57,271 nucleotides of DNA from Roseomonas mucosa ATCC BAA-692 (lineage in GTDB: Bacteria > Pseudomonadota > Alphaproteobacteria > Acetobacterales > Acetobacteraceae), in contig NZ_JHWD01000024.1 in the NCBI RefSeq assembly GCF_000622225.1, positions 1 through 57,271 on the forward strand. The letters are read 5' to 3'. Each line of letters opens with the position of its first letter. Position 1 is the first letter of the stretch. The notes under the pieces are model-generated. The model ran no database searches, was not told the DNA's origin, and saw only the letters and a list, made by a program, of their open reading frames with translations. A program made the translations under genes and the position numbers. Below, in pieces: positions 1 to 9,134 of the stretch.

Positions 1-159
1 GTCTACCTGCTCGACGCGGCCGACATGGCCCCGGTGGACGAGGTCTATCGCGAATTCTTCCAGCCGCCTTATCCCAACCGGGCCAGCGTCGTGGTGGCCG
101 GGCTGGTCGCGCCGGGCATGCGCTTCGAGATCCAGGCCATCGCCGCCCTGCCAGGCTGA
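1..159 (+). CDS. RidA/YjgF/YER057c/UK114-family protein, C-terminal end only
   Basis: The reading frame is open from the first base and stops with TGA at 157-159, so only the last 52 residues are in the window. The tail has the family pattern: a conserved aromatic-proline stretch (FFQPPYPNRAS), a beta strand (VVVAGL) and the closing segment FEIQAIAALP, which resembles the 'VEIEAIA' end of RidA proteins. RidA proteins are small trimeric cytoplasmic deaminases that hydrolyse reactive enamine/imine intermediates made by PLP enzymes. The catalytic Arg usually lies just before the final strand; the Arg of PNRAS is a candidate. The subfamily cannot be judged from this fragment. Repeat copy A begins about 50 bp after the stop. 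Confidence 0.7.
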   Translation, partial: VYLLDAADMAPVDEVYREFFQPPYPNRASVVVAGLVAPGMRFEIQAIAALPG

Positions 160-211
160 GGCGCGGTCCGGCAGGGTGATGGCTTTCCGGTTGCGCTCCA
201 TGTTTGGCGTT

Positions 212-551
212 GCTCTGTCCCCGGGGGACAAGGCTCCGCCTTTTCCCCCGCACCCCCTTATCCGCCAGGACCCTGCGGGCCCTGGACCCGGTGAGTTGGC
301 TCTTGCTGACGCCGGATCGCGCCGGAGAGCCATGCTCTCCGGCGGACCGCCGGTGCCACCAGCGCGGACACGGTGTCCTTCTTTTCGGGAGCCCCGCCTC
401 TCCACCTGCTCCCAGGGAGCAGGCCCCAGGATAACGGTCACCACGGGAACCCACGAAAGCCCGGGGTCCGGGGACCGGTTTCGGTCCCCGGCGGAGAGGG
501 GGTCCGGGGCGAGAGGCGGAGCCTCTCCCCCGGCGGCCAGCCACGAAGCGC
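212..551 (+). repeat. Structured dispersed repeat, copy A (near full length)
   Basis: One of at least six related intergenic elements in this window (others at 10052, 16440, 18305, 30217 and 57172). From left to right it holds: an imperfect hairpin around GGCTCCGCC at 221-249; a perfect hairpin with 11-bp arms (CGCCGGAGAGC / GCTCTCCGGCG, loop CAT) near 317-341; GGGGACCG/CGGTCCCC near 471-491; and GAGAGGC/GCCTCTC with loop GGA near 511-527. It ends in CAGCCACGAAGCGC. Copies B and C are the same element inverted. Bases 217-311 are identical to 57177-57271 of copy F. It lies directly 3' of the RidA gene. I see no credible protein in it. Confidence 0.85.
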
Positions 552-773
552 AACGCGGAAGGCCAGCCTTCCCTTCCCGGAACAAGGGGCGGGGCGGCAC
601 GATTGCGGTACGGCGCCGCACGCGCTAGGCGAGGGGGCATGGAGGCCGTCACACCCGCTGCTCCGGTCGCCGGCCGGTCACCCGCCGGATCGGCCGTGGG
701 CGCAAAGCCCGGTCTTTCTCATGCCCCGGCACCATCTGGTGCGATGCCGAGGGGAACGAGGTCCGGGGAGGTG
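552..773. other. Leader region before the acyltransferase; one short palindrome
   Basis: Non-coding stretch between repeat copy A and the plsC-like gene. The only clear structure is GCACCA-TC-TGGTGC at 729-742, a 14-bp dyad 32 bp upstream of the chosen start, which could be an operator or chance. No good sigma-70 promoter is visible. Confidence 0.35.
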
Positions 774-1712
774 ATGTCCGGAGACGACGCCCCGGTTTCT
801 CCGTCCGTCGCCGACCCGGGCCGGCGCGGGCAGCCGCCGCGGTACCATGCCGCCCTGCCGGGACGGGCCTTTTCCGACGTCATGGGTCCCCGGCCGCTGG
901 GCGGGCGCCTGCGGGCGGTGCGGCGCCTGCTCTGCCTGCTGCTCTGGATGCTCTGCTGCATGCCGGTGCAGGCGGTGCTGCTGGCCCTGCCGGGGCAGGG
1001 CAAGATCCGCTTCGCCCGCTTCTTCTGGCGCAATGCCTGCCGGCTCTTCGGGCTGGAGGTGCGGGTGCTCGGCGCGGCACCGGCCGGGCCGCGCGCGCTC
1101 TACCTGTCCAACCACAGCTCCTGGCTCGACATCATGGTGCTCGGCGGCACGCTGAAGGCCTGCTTCGTCGCCAAGGCCGAGGTCGGGGGCTGGCCGGTGA
1201 TCGGCACGGTGGCGAAGCTGGGGCGCACGATCTTCGTCAGCCGCACCCGCGCCCGGACGGGGGAGGAGGCGGCGGCAATGCGGGAGCATCTGGCCCAGGG
1301 CGAGAACCTGCTCCTTTTCCCGGAAGGCACCAGCAACGACGGCAACCGGGTGCTGCCCTTCCGCTCCTCCTTCCTCGGCATCGCCGATGCGGCCGAATGG
1401 GTGCAGCCGGTCTCGGTGGTCTATGACCGACTGGGCTACATGCCGCTGGCGCGCATCGACCGCCCTGTCTTCGCCTGGTACGGCGACATGGGCATCGCCG
1501 GCCATGCCTGGATGCTGGCGCGCCTGCCGGGGGCCCGGGCCACGGTGCTGCTGCACCCGCCCGTCCATCCCTCCGATGTTCCGAACCGCAAGCAGCTTTC
1601 CGCCATGGCCGAACGGAGGGTGGCGGAGGGCGCGGCCGCCCTGCGGCAGAACCGGCTGTCCGAACCGCACCCCGCTGGCCCGTCCGCCCCGGACGGGCCG
1701 GCGGGGCACTGA
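774..1712 (+). CDS. plsC: 1-acyl-sn-glycerol-3-phosphate acyltransferase (PlsC/LPLAT family)
   Basis: Transfers an acyl group to the sn-2 position of lysophosphatidic acid to give phosphatidic acid, at the inner membrane in phospholipid synthesis. A hydrophobic membrane anchor (RLLCLLLWMLCC onward, about residues 47-65) is followed by the family's catalytic HX4D motif, HSSWLD, at residues 114-119 and the substrate motif FPEGTS at 182-187. The start at 774 was chosen for the strong Shine-Dalgarno GGGGAGG at 765-771; a shorter start at 882 (MGPRPLGG) would begin just before the anchor and is the main alternative. At 312 residues it is a little longer than typical PlsC because of this N-terminal tail. 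Related lyso-ornithine acyltransferases (OlsA) share the motifs, so the acceptor lipid is not certain. It stands alone in a 400-600 bp gap on both sides. Confidence 0.8.
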   Translation: MSGDDAPVSPSVADPGRRGQPPRYHAALPGRAFSDVMGPRPLGGRLRAVRRLLCLLLWMLCCMPVQAVLLALPGQGKIRFARFFWRNACRLFGLEVRVLGAAPAGPRALYLSNHSSWLDIMVLGGTLKACFVAKAEVGGWPVIGTVAKLGRTIFVSRTRARTGEEAAAMREHLAQGENLLLFPEGTSNDGNRVLPFRSSFLGIADAAEWVQPVSVVYDRLGYMPLARIDRPVFAWYGDMGIAGHAWMLARLPGARATVLLHPPVHPSDVPNRKQLSAMAERRVAEGAAALRQNRLSEPHPAGPSAPDGPAGH

Positions 1713-2127
1713 GGGCGGTGGCCGCCCGTTCCGGTTTTGGAGGCGGCGGCGGCGGTCTTCCCGGACCGGGGCGCCAAGGCCCTGCCCTGGCCGCCCCGGG
1801 CGGGGCTCCGGGTTCGGGGGGGGGTGACATTTTGGAGACTGCCCCCGCCGCCCCGCCATCCCCATCGCCGCATCCTGGTGCACGAGGCGCCGGAACCCAC
1901 TGGATTCAGGCGTTTCGCCTGGACCGGCCGCGCCCCGGGGCCTTTCCACAGGGGCGTCGTGCCGCCCGCGCCGGGGTGCCGGCACCCTTGACCACGCACC
2001 GCAGCATCCGCGACGCTGCGGCACATGGCACGCCAGCCCCCCTCCGGAGTCGCTTGACCCCTGCATCCAGGGGCCGCACATCCCCGCCGCGACCCGGCCT
2101 TTCCACCGCCGGGCGGAAGGATGGTTT
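1713..2127. other. Intergenic region before miaB; one hairpin
   Basis: About 415 bp without a convincing gene. The first half is low-complexity G/C-rich sequence (GGAGGCGGCGGC..., then a run of nine G near 1819). A hairpin with 7-bp arms, CCGCAGC/GCTGCGG, lies at 1999-2021. A TTGACC hexamer at 2055-2060 could be a -35 box for the miaB operon, but no good -10 follows at the right distance. ORFs here are shadows without family resemblance or ribosome-binding sites. Confidence 0.4.
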
Positions 2128-3596
2128 GTGCGCATGACTGAAACGATGGCGATGCCCGGAACCGAACCCGCCCCGACGCAGGCAGGGCAGGCTCCCGCCG
2201 CTCCCCGCAAGAAGCTGCTGATCCGCACCTGGGGCTGCCAGATGAACGTCTATGACAGCGCCCGCATGGCGGATGTCCTGGCGCCGCTCGGCTATGCCCC
2301 GACCGAGGCGGTGGAGGAGGCCGACATGGTCGTCCTCAACACCTGCCATATCCGCGAGCGTGCCTCGGAGAAGGTCTTCTCCGACCTCGGCCGGCTGCGC
2401 GACACCAAGCGCGAGCGCGCGGCCGGGGGCAAGGAGACGATCATCGCCGTCGCCGGCTGCGTCGCCCAGGCCGAGGGTGCCGAGATCACCGCCCGCGCCC
2501 CCTGGGTGGACATCGTGCTGGGGCCGCAGACCTATCACCGCCTGCCGGAGATGGTGGCCCGCGCCAGCCGCGCCGCCGGGCAGGTGATCGAGACCGACTT
2601 CCCGGCCGAGGACAAGTTCGACCATTTGCCCGAGGCCGCCACGCCGCAGGGGCCGGTCGCCTTCCTGACGGTGCAGGAGGGCTGCGACAAGTTCTGCTCC
2701 TTCTGCGTCGTGCCCTATACCCGCGGCGCCGAGTTCTCCCGCCCCGCCGGCGCCATCCTGGCCGAGGCGCGGCGCCTCGTGGCCCAGGGCTCGCGCGAGA
2801 TCGCGCTGCTCGGCCAGAACGTGAACGCCTATCACGGCGAGGGGCCGGACGGGCGGACATGGACGCTGGGCCGGCTGCTCCGCGCGCTGGCGGAGATCCC
2901 GGGCCTCGTCCGCCTGCGCTATGCCACCAGCCATCCGCGCGACATGGACGACGACCTGATCGCCGCCCATGGCGAGGTGCCGGCGCTGATGCCTTTCCTG
3001 CATCTGCCGGTGCAGTCGGGCTCCGACCGCATCCTGCGCGCCATGAACCGGGGCCATGACGCCGCCCTGTTCCGCGGCATCGTGGAGAGGCTGCGCCGGG
3101 CGCGGCCGGACATCGCCCTGTCCTCCGACTTCATCGTGGGCCATCCGGGGGAGAGCGAGAGGGATTTCGCCGACACCATGGCGCTGGTGCGCGAGACCGG
3201 CTTCGCGCTCGCCTATTCCTTCAAGTACTCGGCCCGTCCCGGCACCCCGGCGGCCAACATGCATGGCCAGGTGCCCGAGGCCGAGAAGGATGCCCGGCTG
3301 CAGGCGCTCCAGGCCCTGCTGCGGGAGCAGCAGCAGGATTTCAACGCCGGCTGCGTGGGGCGGGAGGTCGAGGTGCTGGTCACCGGCGCCGGGCGCCACC
3401 CCGGCCAGCTCGCCGCCCGCTCCCCCTGGCTGCAGCCGGTTCATTTTTCCGCCCCCGCAGGGCTGATAGGCGGGATGGCGAGGGTGCGCCTGGACGCCGC
3501 GCACCCCAATTCACTGTCAGCCACGCTTCTGGCCGCCACCTCTCCGGTGGCCGGCCTTCTGGACCCCGTTCAACCGGTATCGGAGCACGCCACCGC

Positions 3597-3600
<4 letters not shown>
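2128..3600 (+). CDS. miaB: tRNA-2-methylthio-N6-dimethylallyladenosine synthase MiaB
   Basis: Radical-SAM methylthiotransferase that adds the 2-methylthio group to i6A37 of tRNAs reading UNN codons. The N-terminal domain carries the three auxiliary-cluster cysteines C37 (WGCQMN), C73 (NTCHIRE) and C111 (AGCVAQ). The radical-SAM motif CxxxCxxC is C186-C190-C193 (CDKFCSFC), and a TRAM domain closes the protein (from about residue 405). The 490-residue length fits the family. The GTG at 2128 sits 7 nt after GGAAGG (2115-2120); the ATG at 2134 is the alternative and differs by two residues. It is the first gene of a compact operon with phoH, ybeY, corC and lnt, an order conserved in many alphaproteobacteria. 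The stop overlaps the phoH start. Confidence 0.95.
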
Positions 3601-4680
<1,080 letters not shown>

Positions 4681-4697
<17 letters not shown>

Positions 4698-5241
4698 TAG
4701 CCCGGGCGTCGCCCGGGAATCGTTTCTGGCTGACGGGCATGGCTCCGGGGAGGGGCCATGCGTCGATGTCGTCATGGCGGAGCCATGCATCGATGTCGTC
4801 GTGGAGGACCCGCGCTGGCATGCGGCGGTGCCGCGCGTCGCGCGGCTGGCCCAGGAGGCCGCCGTGGCGGCGCTGGCCGAGGCCGGCGGCGGCGCCCCGG
4901 TCGGCGGCATGGTCACGGTGCTGCTGACCGACGACCGCGAGATCAAGCGCCTCAACAGCTTGCATCGCGGCAAGAACAAGCCGACCAACGTCCTGTCCTT
5001 TCCGGCGGAGATGCCGGGCCTGCTGGGCGACATCGCCGTGGCGCTGGGCGTCGTGCGGCGGGAGGCCCGGGCGGCCGGGCGGCCGATGCACGCGCATCTG
5101 GCCCATCTGGTGGCGCATGGCGCGCTGCACCTGGCGGGCTACGACCATCTCCATGCGGGCGAGGCCCGGCGGATGGAGCGGGCGGAGGCACGGATCATGC
5201 GCCGCCTCGCCCTGCCCAATCCCTGGCGAGGGGTGGCCTGA
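4681..5241 (+). CDS. ybeY: Endoribonuclease YbeY (rRNA maturation factor)
   Basis: Zinc-dependent single-strand endoribonuclease needed for 16S rRNA 3'-end maturation and ribosome quality control. The signature H-x3-H-x5-H is complete: H146, H150 and H156 in HGALHLAGYDH. The conserved LNSLHRGKNKPTNVLSFP block is present upstream. The annotated N-terminus is uncertain: it contains a 27-bp tandem duplication giving CVDVVMAEP followed by CIDVVVEDP, and the true start could be the ATG at 4774 (MAEPCIDVV), after which the sequence matches the normal YbeY N-terminus. From 4681 it is 186 residues, longer than the usual 150-170. It sits one base before corC. Confidence 0.92.
4756..4809. repeat. 27-bp tandem duplication (two copies) at the ybeY start
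   Basis: Two adjacent 27-bp units, 4756-4782 and 4783-4809, match at 23 of 27 positions; each begins CCATGC and contains TCGATGTCGTC. The unit length keeps frame. It doubles the CxDVV segment at the YbeY N-terminus and places a second ATG (4774) and GTG codons in the start region. Confidence 0.75.
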
Positions 5242-5242
5242 G

Positions 5243-6190
5243 ATGAGCGAGCACACGCCGGCCGCCGGCAACGGCAATGGCCAGAACGGCCAGGGTGAGC
5301 GCGGGGGCGAGCGCGGCCTGCTCTGGTGGCTGGGGGCGCTGACCCGCAGGAAGGAGGCGGAAAGCGTCCGCGAGCGCTTCGAGGCGCTGGTGGATGGCAG
5401 TGGCGAGGAGGGCGATCCGGGCGAGCCGCCCGAGCTCGACGCCGCCGAGCGCCTGCTGCTGGGCAATGTCCTGAAGCTGCGCGGCAAGACGGCGCTGGAC
5501 GTCATGGTGCCGCGCGCCGACATCGTCGCCATGCCCGAGAAGCTGACGCTGCAGCAGGCCATCGAGCTGATCCAGCGCGAGGGACACAGCCGCCTGCCGG
5601 TCTATCGCGAGAACCTCGACGACATCGTGGGCATGGTCCACATCAAGGATGTCTTCGCGGCGGTGGGGCACGAGGCGGCCTTCGACCTCAAGGCCATCCT
5701 GCGCAAGCCGCTCTTCGTGGCGCCGCAGATCCCGGTGCTGGACCTGCTGCTGCAGATGCGCATGGCCCGCATCCACCTCGCTTTGGTGGTGGACGAGTAT
5801 GGCGGCATCGACGGCCTCGTGACGATCGAGGATCTGGTCGAGACCATCGTCGGCGACATCTCCGACGAGCATGACGAGGAGGAGCTGCCGCAGATCGTGG
5901 AGCGCCCCGACGGCACGCTCGACGTCGATGCCCGCATGCCGGTGGAGGATTTCGAGGCCCGCATGGGCCCGATCCTGACGCCGGAAGAGCATCACCAGGA
6001 CATCGACACGGTGGGCGGGCTGGTCTTCACCCTGGCCGGCCGGGTGCCGAAGAAGGGCGAGCTGGTTTCGCATCCCGGTTCGGGGCTGGAGTTCCGCGTG
6101 CTGGAATCCGACCCGCGCCGCATCCGCCGCCTGCGGGTGCGCCGTCCCCTGGTGGACAACCCGGCGGACACGCGGCAGGCCGCGGAGTAG
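5243..6190 (+). CDS. corC: CBS-domain protein of the HlyC/CorC family
   Basis: Cytoplasmic protein of the CorC/YbeX type, associated with magnesium/cobalt efflux and, in recent work, with ribosome biology alongside YbeY/YbeZ. Two CBS domains span about residues 85-205 (VMVPRADIVAM, SRLPVYRENLDDIVGMVHIKD, VDEYGGIDGLVTIEDLVE). A CorC_HlyC transporter-associated domain follows at about 220-300 (VDARMPVEDFEA, TVGGLVFTLAGRVP). No DUF21 membrane domain is present, as expected for the short CorC form. The start at 5243 was chosen because it follows the ybeY stop by one base and begins a typical low-complexity N-terminal tail; 315 residues. Confidence 0.92.
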   Translation: MSEHTPAAGNGNGQNGQGERGGERGLLWWLGALTRRKEAESVRERFEALVDGSGEEGDPGEPPELDAAERLLLGNVLKLRGKTALDVMVPRADIVAMPEKLTLQQAIELIQREGHSRLPVYRENLDDIVGMVHIKDVFAAVGHEAAFDLKAILRKPLFVAPQIPVLDLLLQMRMARIHLALVVDEYGGIDGLVTIEDLVETIVGDISDEHDEEELPQIVERPDGTLDVDARMPVEDFEARMGPILTPEEHHQDIDTVGGLVFTLAGRVPKKGELVSHPGSGLEFRVLESDPRRIRRLRVRRPLVDNPADTRQAAE

Positions 6191-6291
6191 CGAGGGGGAA
6201 GGGACGGGCCGGGGAGGGGGAGCCAGCCGCCTCCCCCGATCGTCACCAACTGTGGCTTGCCGGGGGGTCAACCCCTGGCTACCAGCCCGGC

Positions 6292-7851
6292 GTGTTCACG
6301 AATCTGTCCCGATTCGCCGCAAGGCTCCATGGTTGGCGCCTGCTCGCGGCTTCCGCCCTGCTGGGCGCCCTGACAGCCCTGGCCCTGGCGCCGCTGCATC
6401 TCGTGCCCGTGCTGTGGCTGACCCTGCCGGGCCTGCTCCTGCTGCTCGACGTCGCGCCCGGCCGCTGGCGCGCCCTGGCTGTCGGCTGGGCCTGGGGATG
6501 GGGCTTCCAGGTCGCGGGCCTCTACTGGATCACCGAGGCGATCCTGGTGGAGGCGGACCGCCTGTGGTGGGCGGTGCCGCTGGCCGTACCGGCGCTGGCC
6601 CTGCCGATGGGGGCCTTCACCATCCTGCCGGCCCTGGCGGCCTGGGCCTCGCCGCCCGGCTGGCGCCGCGTCCTGGCTTTCGCCGGGGCCTGGACCGGGG
6701 CGGAGATGCTGAAGGGCTGGGCCTTCACCGGTTTCCCGTGGAACCTGCTGGGCTCGGCCTGGGCCTTCGATGCCCTGCCGGTGCAGGGCGCGGCCTGGAT
6801 CGGCGCCTATGGGCTCTCGCTGGTCACGGTGCTGCTGGCCTGCGCCCCGCTTCTCGGCCGGCGCGGCATGGCCGGGGCGCTGGCCGGGCTGGCGGGCTTC
6901 GGCCTGCTCGGCGTCTGGCGCCTGCAACAGGATGCGCCGCCGGACCAGCCGGTGACGCTGGTGCTGGTGCAGGGCAACATCGCGCAGCAGCTCAAATGGG
7001 ACCCGGCCTCGCGCTGGGCGATCTTCCGCCGCTATCTCGACCTGACGAAGCAGGGGACGGCCCGCGCCGTGGAGGCCGCGCCGCCCGGCAACCGCATCGT
7101 GGCGGTCTGGCCGGAAACCGCGAGCCCCTTCCTGCTGGCGCAGGACCCGGATGCCCGGCGCTATGTGGCGGAGACCCTGCCGCCGGGCGGAATCCTGCTG
7201 GGCGGGACGGACCGGGCGGAGTTCGGCCCCGACCGCAGCCTCCGGGCGGTGTACAACAGCCTGGTCGGAGTGGATTCCGAAGGGGAGCTGCTGGGCGGCT
7301 ACGACAAGAGCCATCTGGTGCCCTTCGGCGAGTACATGCCGCTGTCCGGCCTGCTGCCGCTGCGCGTCATCCGGGGCGGGATGGACTTCTCCGCCGGCAC
7401 GGGGCCGGTGACGCTGCGGCTTGGGGGCCTGCCCGGCTTCTCGCCCCTGATCTGCTACGAGGTGATCTTTCCGGGGGCCGTGGTGCTGCAGCGGGACCGG
7501 CCCGACTGGATACTGAACATCACCAACGACGCCTGGTTCGGCCAGTCGGCCGGACCCTACCAGCACCTGGCGGCGGCCCGGCTGCGGGCCGTGGAGGAGG
7601 GGCTGCCCCTGGCCCGCGCGGCGCAGACGGGCATCTCGGCCGTATTCGATTCGCAGGGGCGCGAGAGGGCTCATCTGGGCCTGGGCCTGATGGGGGCTGT
7701 AACCACTCCGCTCCCTGGCCGTTTGCCCCCGACATTGTTCTCGAAAACGGGATTGTGGGGACCCGGACTTCTGGCTCTGATCTGTTTTCTGGCGGGTTTC
7801 CGGCGGCGGAAGCCAAAAATTGTGCTGGAAAAGCTGGGAGAGATGATCTAA
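6292..7851 (+). CDS. lnt: Apolipoprotein N-acyltransferase Lnt
   Basis: Inner-membrane enzyme that adds the third acyl chain to the N-terminal cysteine of lipoproteins. The first 190 residues form the membrane bundle (LLAASALLGALTALALAP, GWAWGWGFQVAGLYWITEA, and further helices), followed by the periplasmic nitrilase domain. The Glu-Lys-Cys triad is visible as E275 (VWPETAS), K339 (GYDKSHLVPFGEY) and C388 (PLICYE). A C-terminal membrane helix follows at about 480-500. The start is GTG at 6292; no in-frame ATG precedes the first helix. It has 519 residues and closes the core operon about 100 bp after corC. Confidence 0.95.
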   Translation: MFTNLSRFAARLHGWRLLAASALLGALTALALAPLHLVPVLWLTLPGLLLLLDVAPGRWRALAVGWAWGWGFQVAGLYWITEAILVEADRLWWAVPLAVPALALPMGAFTILPALAAWASPPGWRRVLAFAGAWTGAEMLKGWAFTGFPWNLLGSAWAFDALPVQGAAWIGAYGLSLVTVLLACAPLLGRRGMAGALAGLAGFGLLGVWRLQQDAPPDQPVTLVLVQGNIAQQLKWDPASRWAIFRRYLDLTKQGTARAVEAAPPGNRIVAVWPETASPFLLAQDPDARRYVAETLPPGGILLGGTDRAEFGPDRSLRAVYNSLVGVDSEGELLGGYDKSHLVPFGEYMPLSGLLPLRVIRGGMDFSAGTGPVTLRLGGLPGFSPLICYEVIFPGAVVLQRDRPDWILNITNDAWFGQSAGPYQHLAAARLRAVEEGLPLARAAQTGISAVFDSQGRERAHLGLGLMGAVTTPLPGRLPPTLFSKTGLWGPGLLALICFLAGFRRRKPKIVLEKLGEMI

Positions 7852-7873
7852 AAAAAGAGAAATCTCAAAAGAG

Positions 7874-7906
7874 TTGACAAATTCTTTCTGCAATCGCAGG
7901 TTATAG
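7874..7906 (+). promoter_or_regulatory. Candidate sigma-70-type promoter for the XRE regulator
   Basis: An unusually AT-rich patch in this GC-rich window. TTGACA at 7874-7879 is a perfect -35 box. GGTTAT at 7899-7904 (19-nt spacer) or TTATAG at 7901-7906 (21-nt spacer) could be the -10; both spacers are longer than ideal, so the -10 assignment is weak. It lies about 130-160 bp before the chosen start of the regulator. Confidence 0.5.
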
Positions 7907-8036
7907 AGAGAACAGAGGGGGCAGCCGCTCCATGGTGCAGTCGATAGCCTTCGCCCGAGACGCCCAGGAAACGCGCCGTCGTACGGATGATGTGCCTGGC
8001 AAGAGCCGGCCGAACGGAAAATTGGAGAACGGTCAG

Positions 8037-8480
8037 ATGTCGAGGGACGAGCCGGCTGAGCGTGGCGAGCGGGAGCATCGCCCCAGCCCCATCGATGTCC
8101 ATGTGGGAGGACGCGTCCGCCTGCGACGCACCCTGCTGGGCATGAGCCAGGAGAAGCTGGGCGAGGCGCTGGGCCTCACCTTCCAGCAGGTCCAGAAATA
8201 CGAGCGTGGCGTGAACCGGATCGGCGCATCCCGCCTGTTCGACATCGCGCGCGTGCTGGACGTGCCGATCGGCTTCTTCTTCGACGACATGCCCGATGGC
8301 GTGGGTGGCGGCAGCCGCACCCGGCTGGCCGGCTTCGCCGAGGGGCAGGAAGGCTTCGAGGACGACACGCTGAACCGGCGCGAGACGCTGGAACTGGTGC
8401 GCGCCTATTACCGCATCACGGAACCGGCCGTGCGCAAGCGGGTCTTCGACCTGATCAAGAGCCTCGCCCCGGTCGACTGA
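8037..8480 (+). CDS. XRE-family helix-turn-helix transcriptional regulator
   Basis: DNA-binding regulator of a type common in alphaproteobacteria. The helix-turn-helix is at about residues 22-78: VGGRVRLRRTLLGMSQEKLG, then FQQVQKYERGVNRI and FDIARVLDVP. The C-terminal half ends in a helical segment (LELVRAYYRITEPAVRKRVFDLIKSL) seen in related single-domain regulators. The ATG at 8037 has GGAG nine bases upstream and starts just before the conserved PIDVHVG segment; an ATG at 7932 in the same frame has a GAGGGGG upstream and would add 35 unconserved residues. It lies 3' of lnt, but the promoter-like patch at 7874 suggests its own transcription. Target genes are unknown. Confidence 0.8.
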   Translation: MSRDEPAERGEREHRPSPIDVHVGGRVRLRRTLLGMSQEKLGEALGLTFQQVQKYERGVNRIGASRLFDIARVLDVPIGFFFDDMPDGVGGGSRTRLAGFAEGQEGFEDDTLNRRETLELVRAYYRITEPAVRKRVFDLIKSLAPVD

Positions 8481-8506
8481 GACAGGCCCCCTGGCCGGGG
8501 GCTGTC
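8481..8506. terminator. Hairpin terminator between convergent genes
   Basis: GACAGGCCCCC and GGGGGCTGTC form a strong hairpin (one bulged G) starting right after the stop of the XRE regulator and about 50 bp from the stop of the convergent DUF2244 gene. It could serve both strands. No long T tract follows. Confidence 0.6.
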
Positions 8507-8555
8507 GGCATCGCCTGAACGCCATGCCCGTCCCTGCGGTCAGGCCATGCGGATC

Positions 8556-9104
8556 TCAGTCCCGAAGCTGGGGGTTGTCGAAGCGGGGCTCCCGGTAGCG
8601 GCACAGGGCCGTCTCCAGGGCCCGCGCCAGATCCCGCTTGTCCTCGCCCGAGAGGCAGCGTCCGATCTCGATCCCCCGGTCGCGGCACAGGAGCCGGAGC
8701 TGGCCGGCCGAACCCGGGTGGCTGCGCAGCTCCACACGGGTCCAGTAGGGCTGGAGCAGGAACTCCTCCCGCCTTCCCCGCGCGTCGGTGCGCCGGACCC
8801 GCAGCCGGTCCGCCGTCAGGGAAAGAATCTCCGACACCCGGCCGGAACGCCGGTGGTGCAGCGCCATGAGGGCCAGCACCAGCGGGATCTCGAAGCCCAT
8901 GAAGCCCAGGATGGGCCAGGCGCCGAGCAGGAAGAACACCACGCAGAGCGCCGCCGCCGCCGAGCCCAGGAGCAGCGCCAGCACCAGGAAGGCCCGTGGC
9001 GTCCAGGAGCGGGGCGGCACGCTGACGGCCTCGAAGAGCACGGGCTCCTCCAGGTGCCGGGCCTCCCCGATGGGCGCTTCCCCCATGGGCACATCCACTG
9101 TCAT
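8556..9104 (-). CDS. DUF2244 family integral membrane protein
   Basis: A 182-residue protein matching the DUF2244 pattern: a short N-terminal segment, two adjacent membrane helices (AFLVLALLLGSAAAALCVVFFLLGAW and GFEIPLVLALMALHHRR, about residues 38-80), and a C-terminal domain with the conserved LTADRLRVRRTDARG and WTRVELR blocks. The function of the family is unknown. The start was taken at the ATG at 9104 because upstream codons run into the divergent nth region; no strong ribosome-binding site is visible. It converges with the XRE regulator and is divergent from nth, 30 bp apart. Confidence 0.8.
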   Translation of the reverse strand: MTVDVPMGEAPIGEARHLEEPVLFEAVSVPPRSWTPRAFLVLALLLGSAAAALCVVFFLLGAWPILGFMGFEIPLVLALMALHHRRSGRVSEILSLTADRLRVRRTDARGRREEFLLQPYWTRVELRSHPGSAGQLRLLCRDRGIEIGRCLSGEDKRDLARALETALCRYREPRFDNPQLRD

Positions 9105-9134
9105 GGTGGGGAAAGATAGGCTAGCGAGATCGCC

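Noticed and set aside
176-628. 150-aa ORF (and sister ORFs in copies B, C and D) with similar translations
   Set aside because: The similar translations arise because the DNA repeat is conserved. The frames are broken by indels between copies, there are no ribosome-binding sites, and conservation follows the palindromes, not codon positions.
1740-1840. Another copy of the dispersed repeat between plsC and miaB
   Set aside because: The G/C-rich sequence looks similar in composition, but neither the central CCGGAGAGC hairpin nor the CAGCCACGAAGCGC end is present.
6268-7893. 541-aa ORF antisense to lnt
   Set aside because: Shadow of the lnt reading frame. Lnt has its full catalytic triad on the plus strand.
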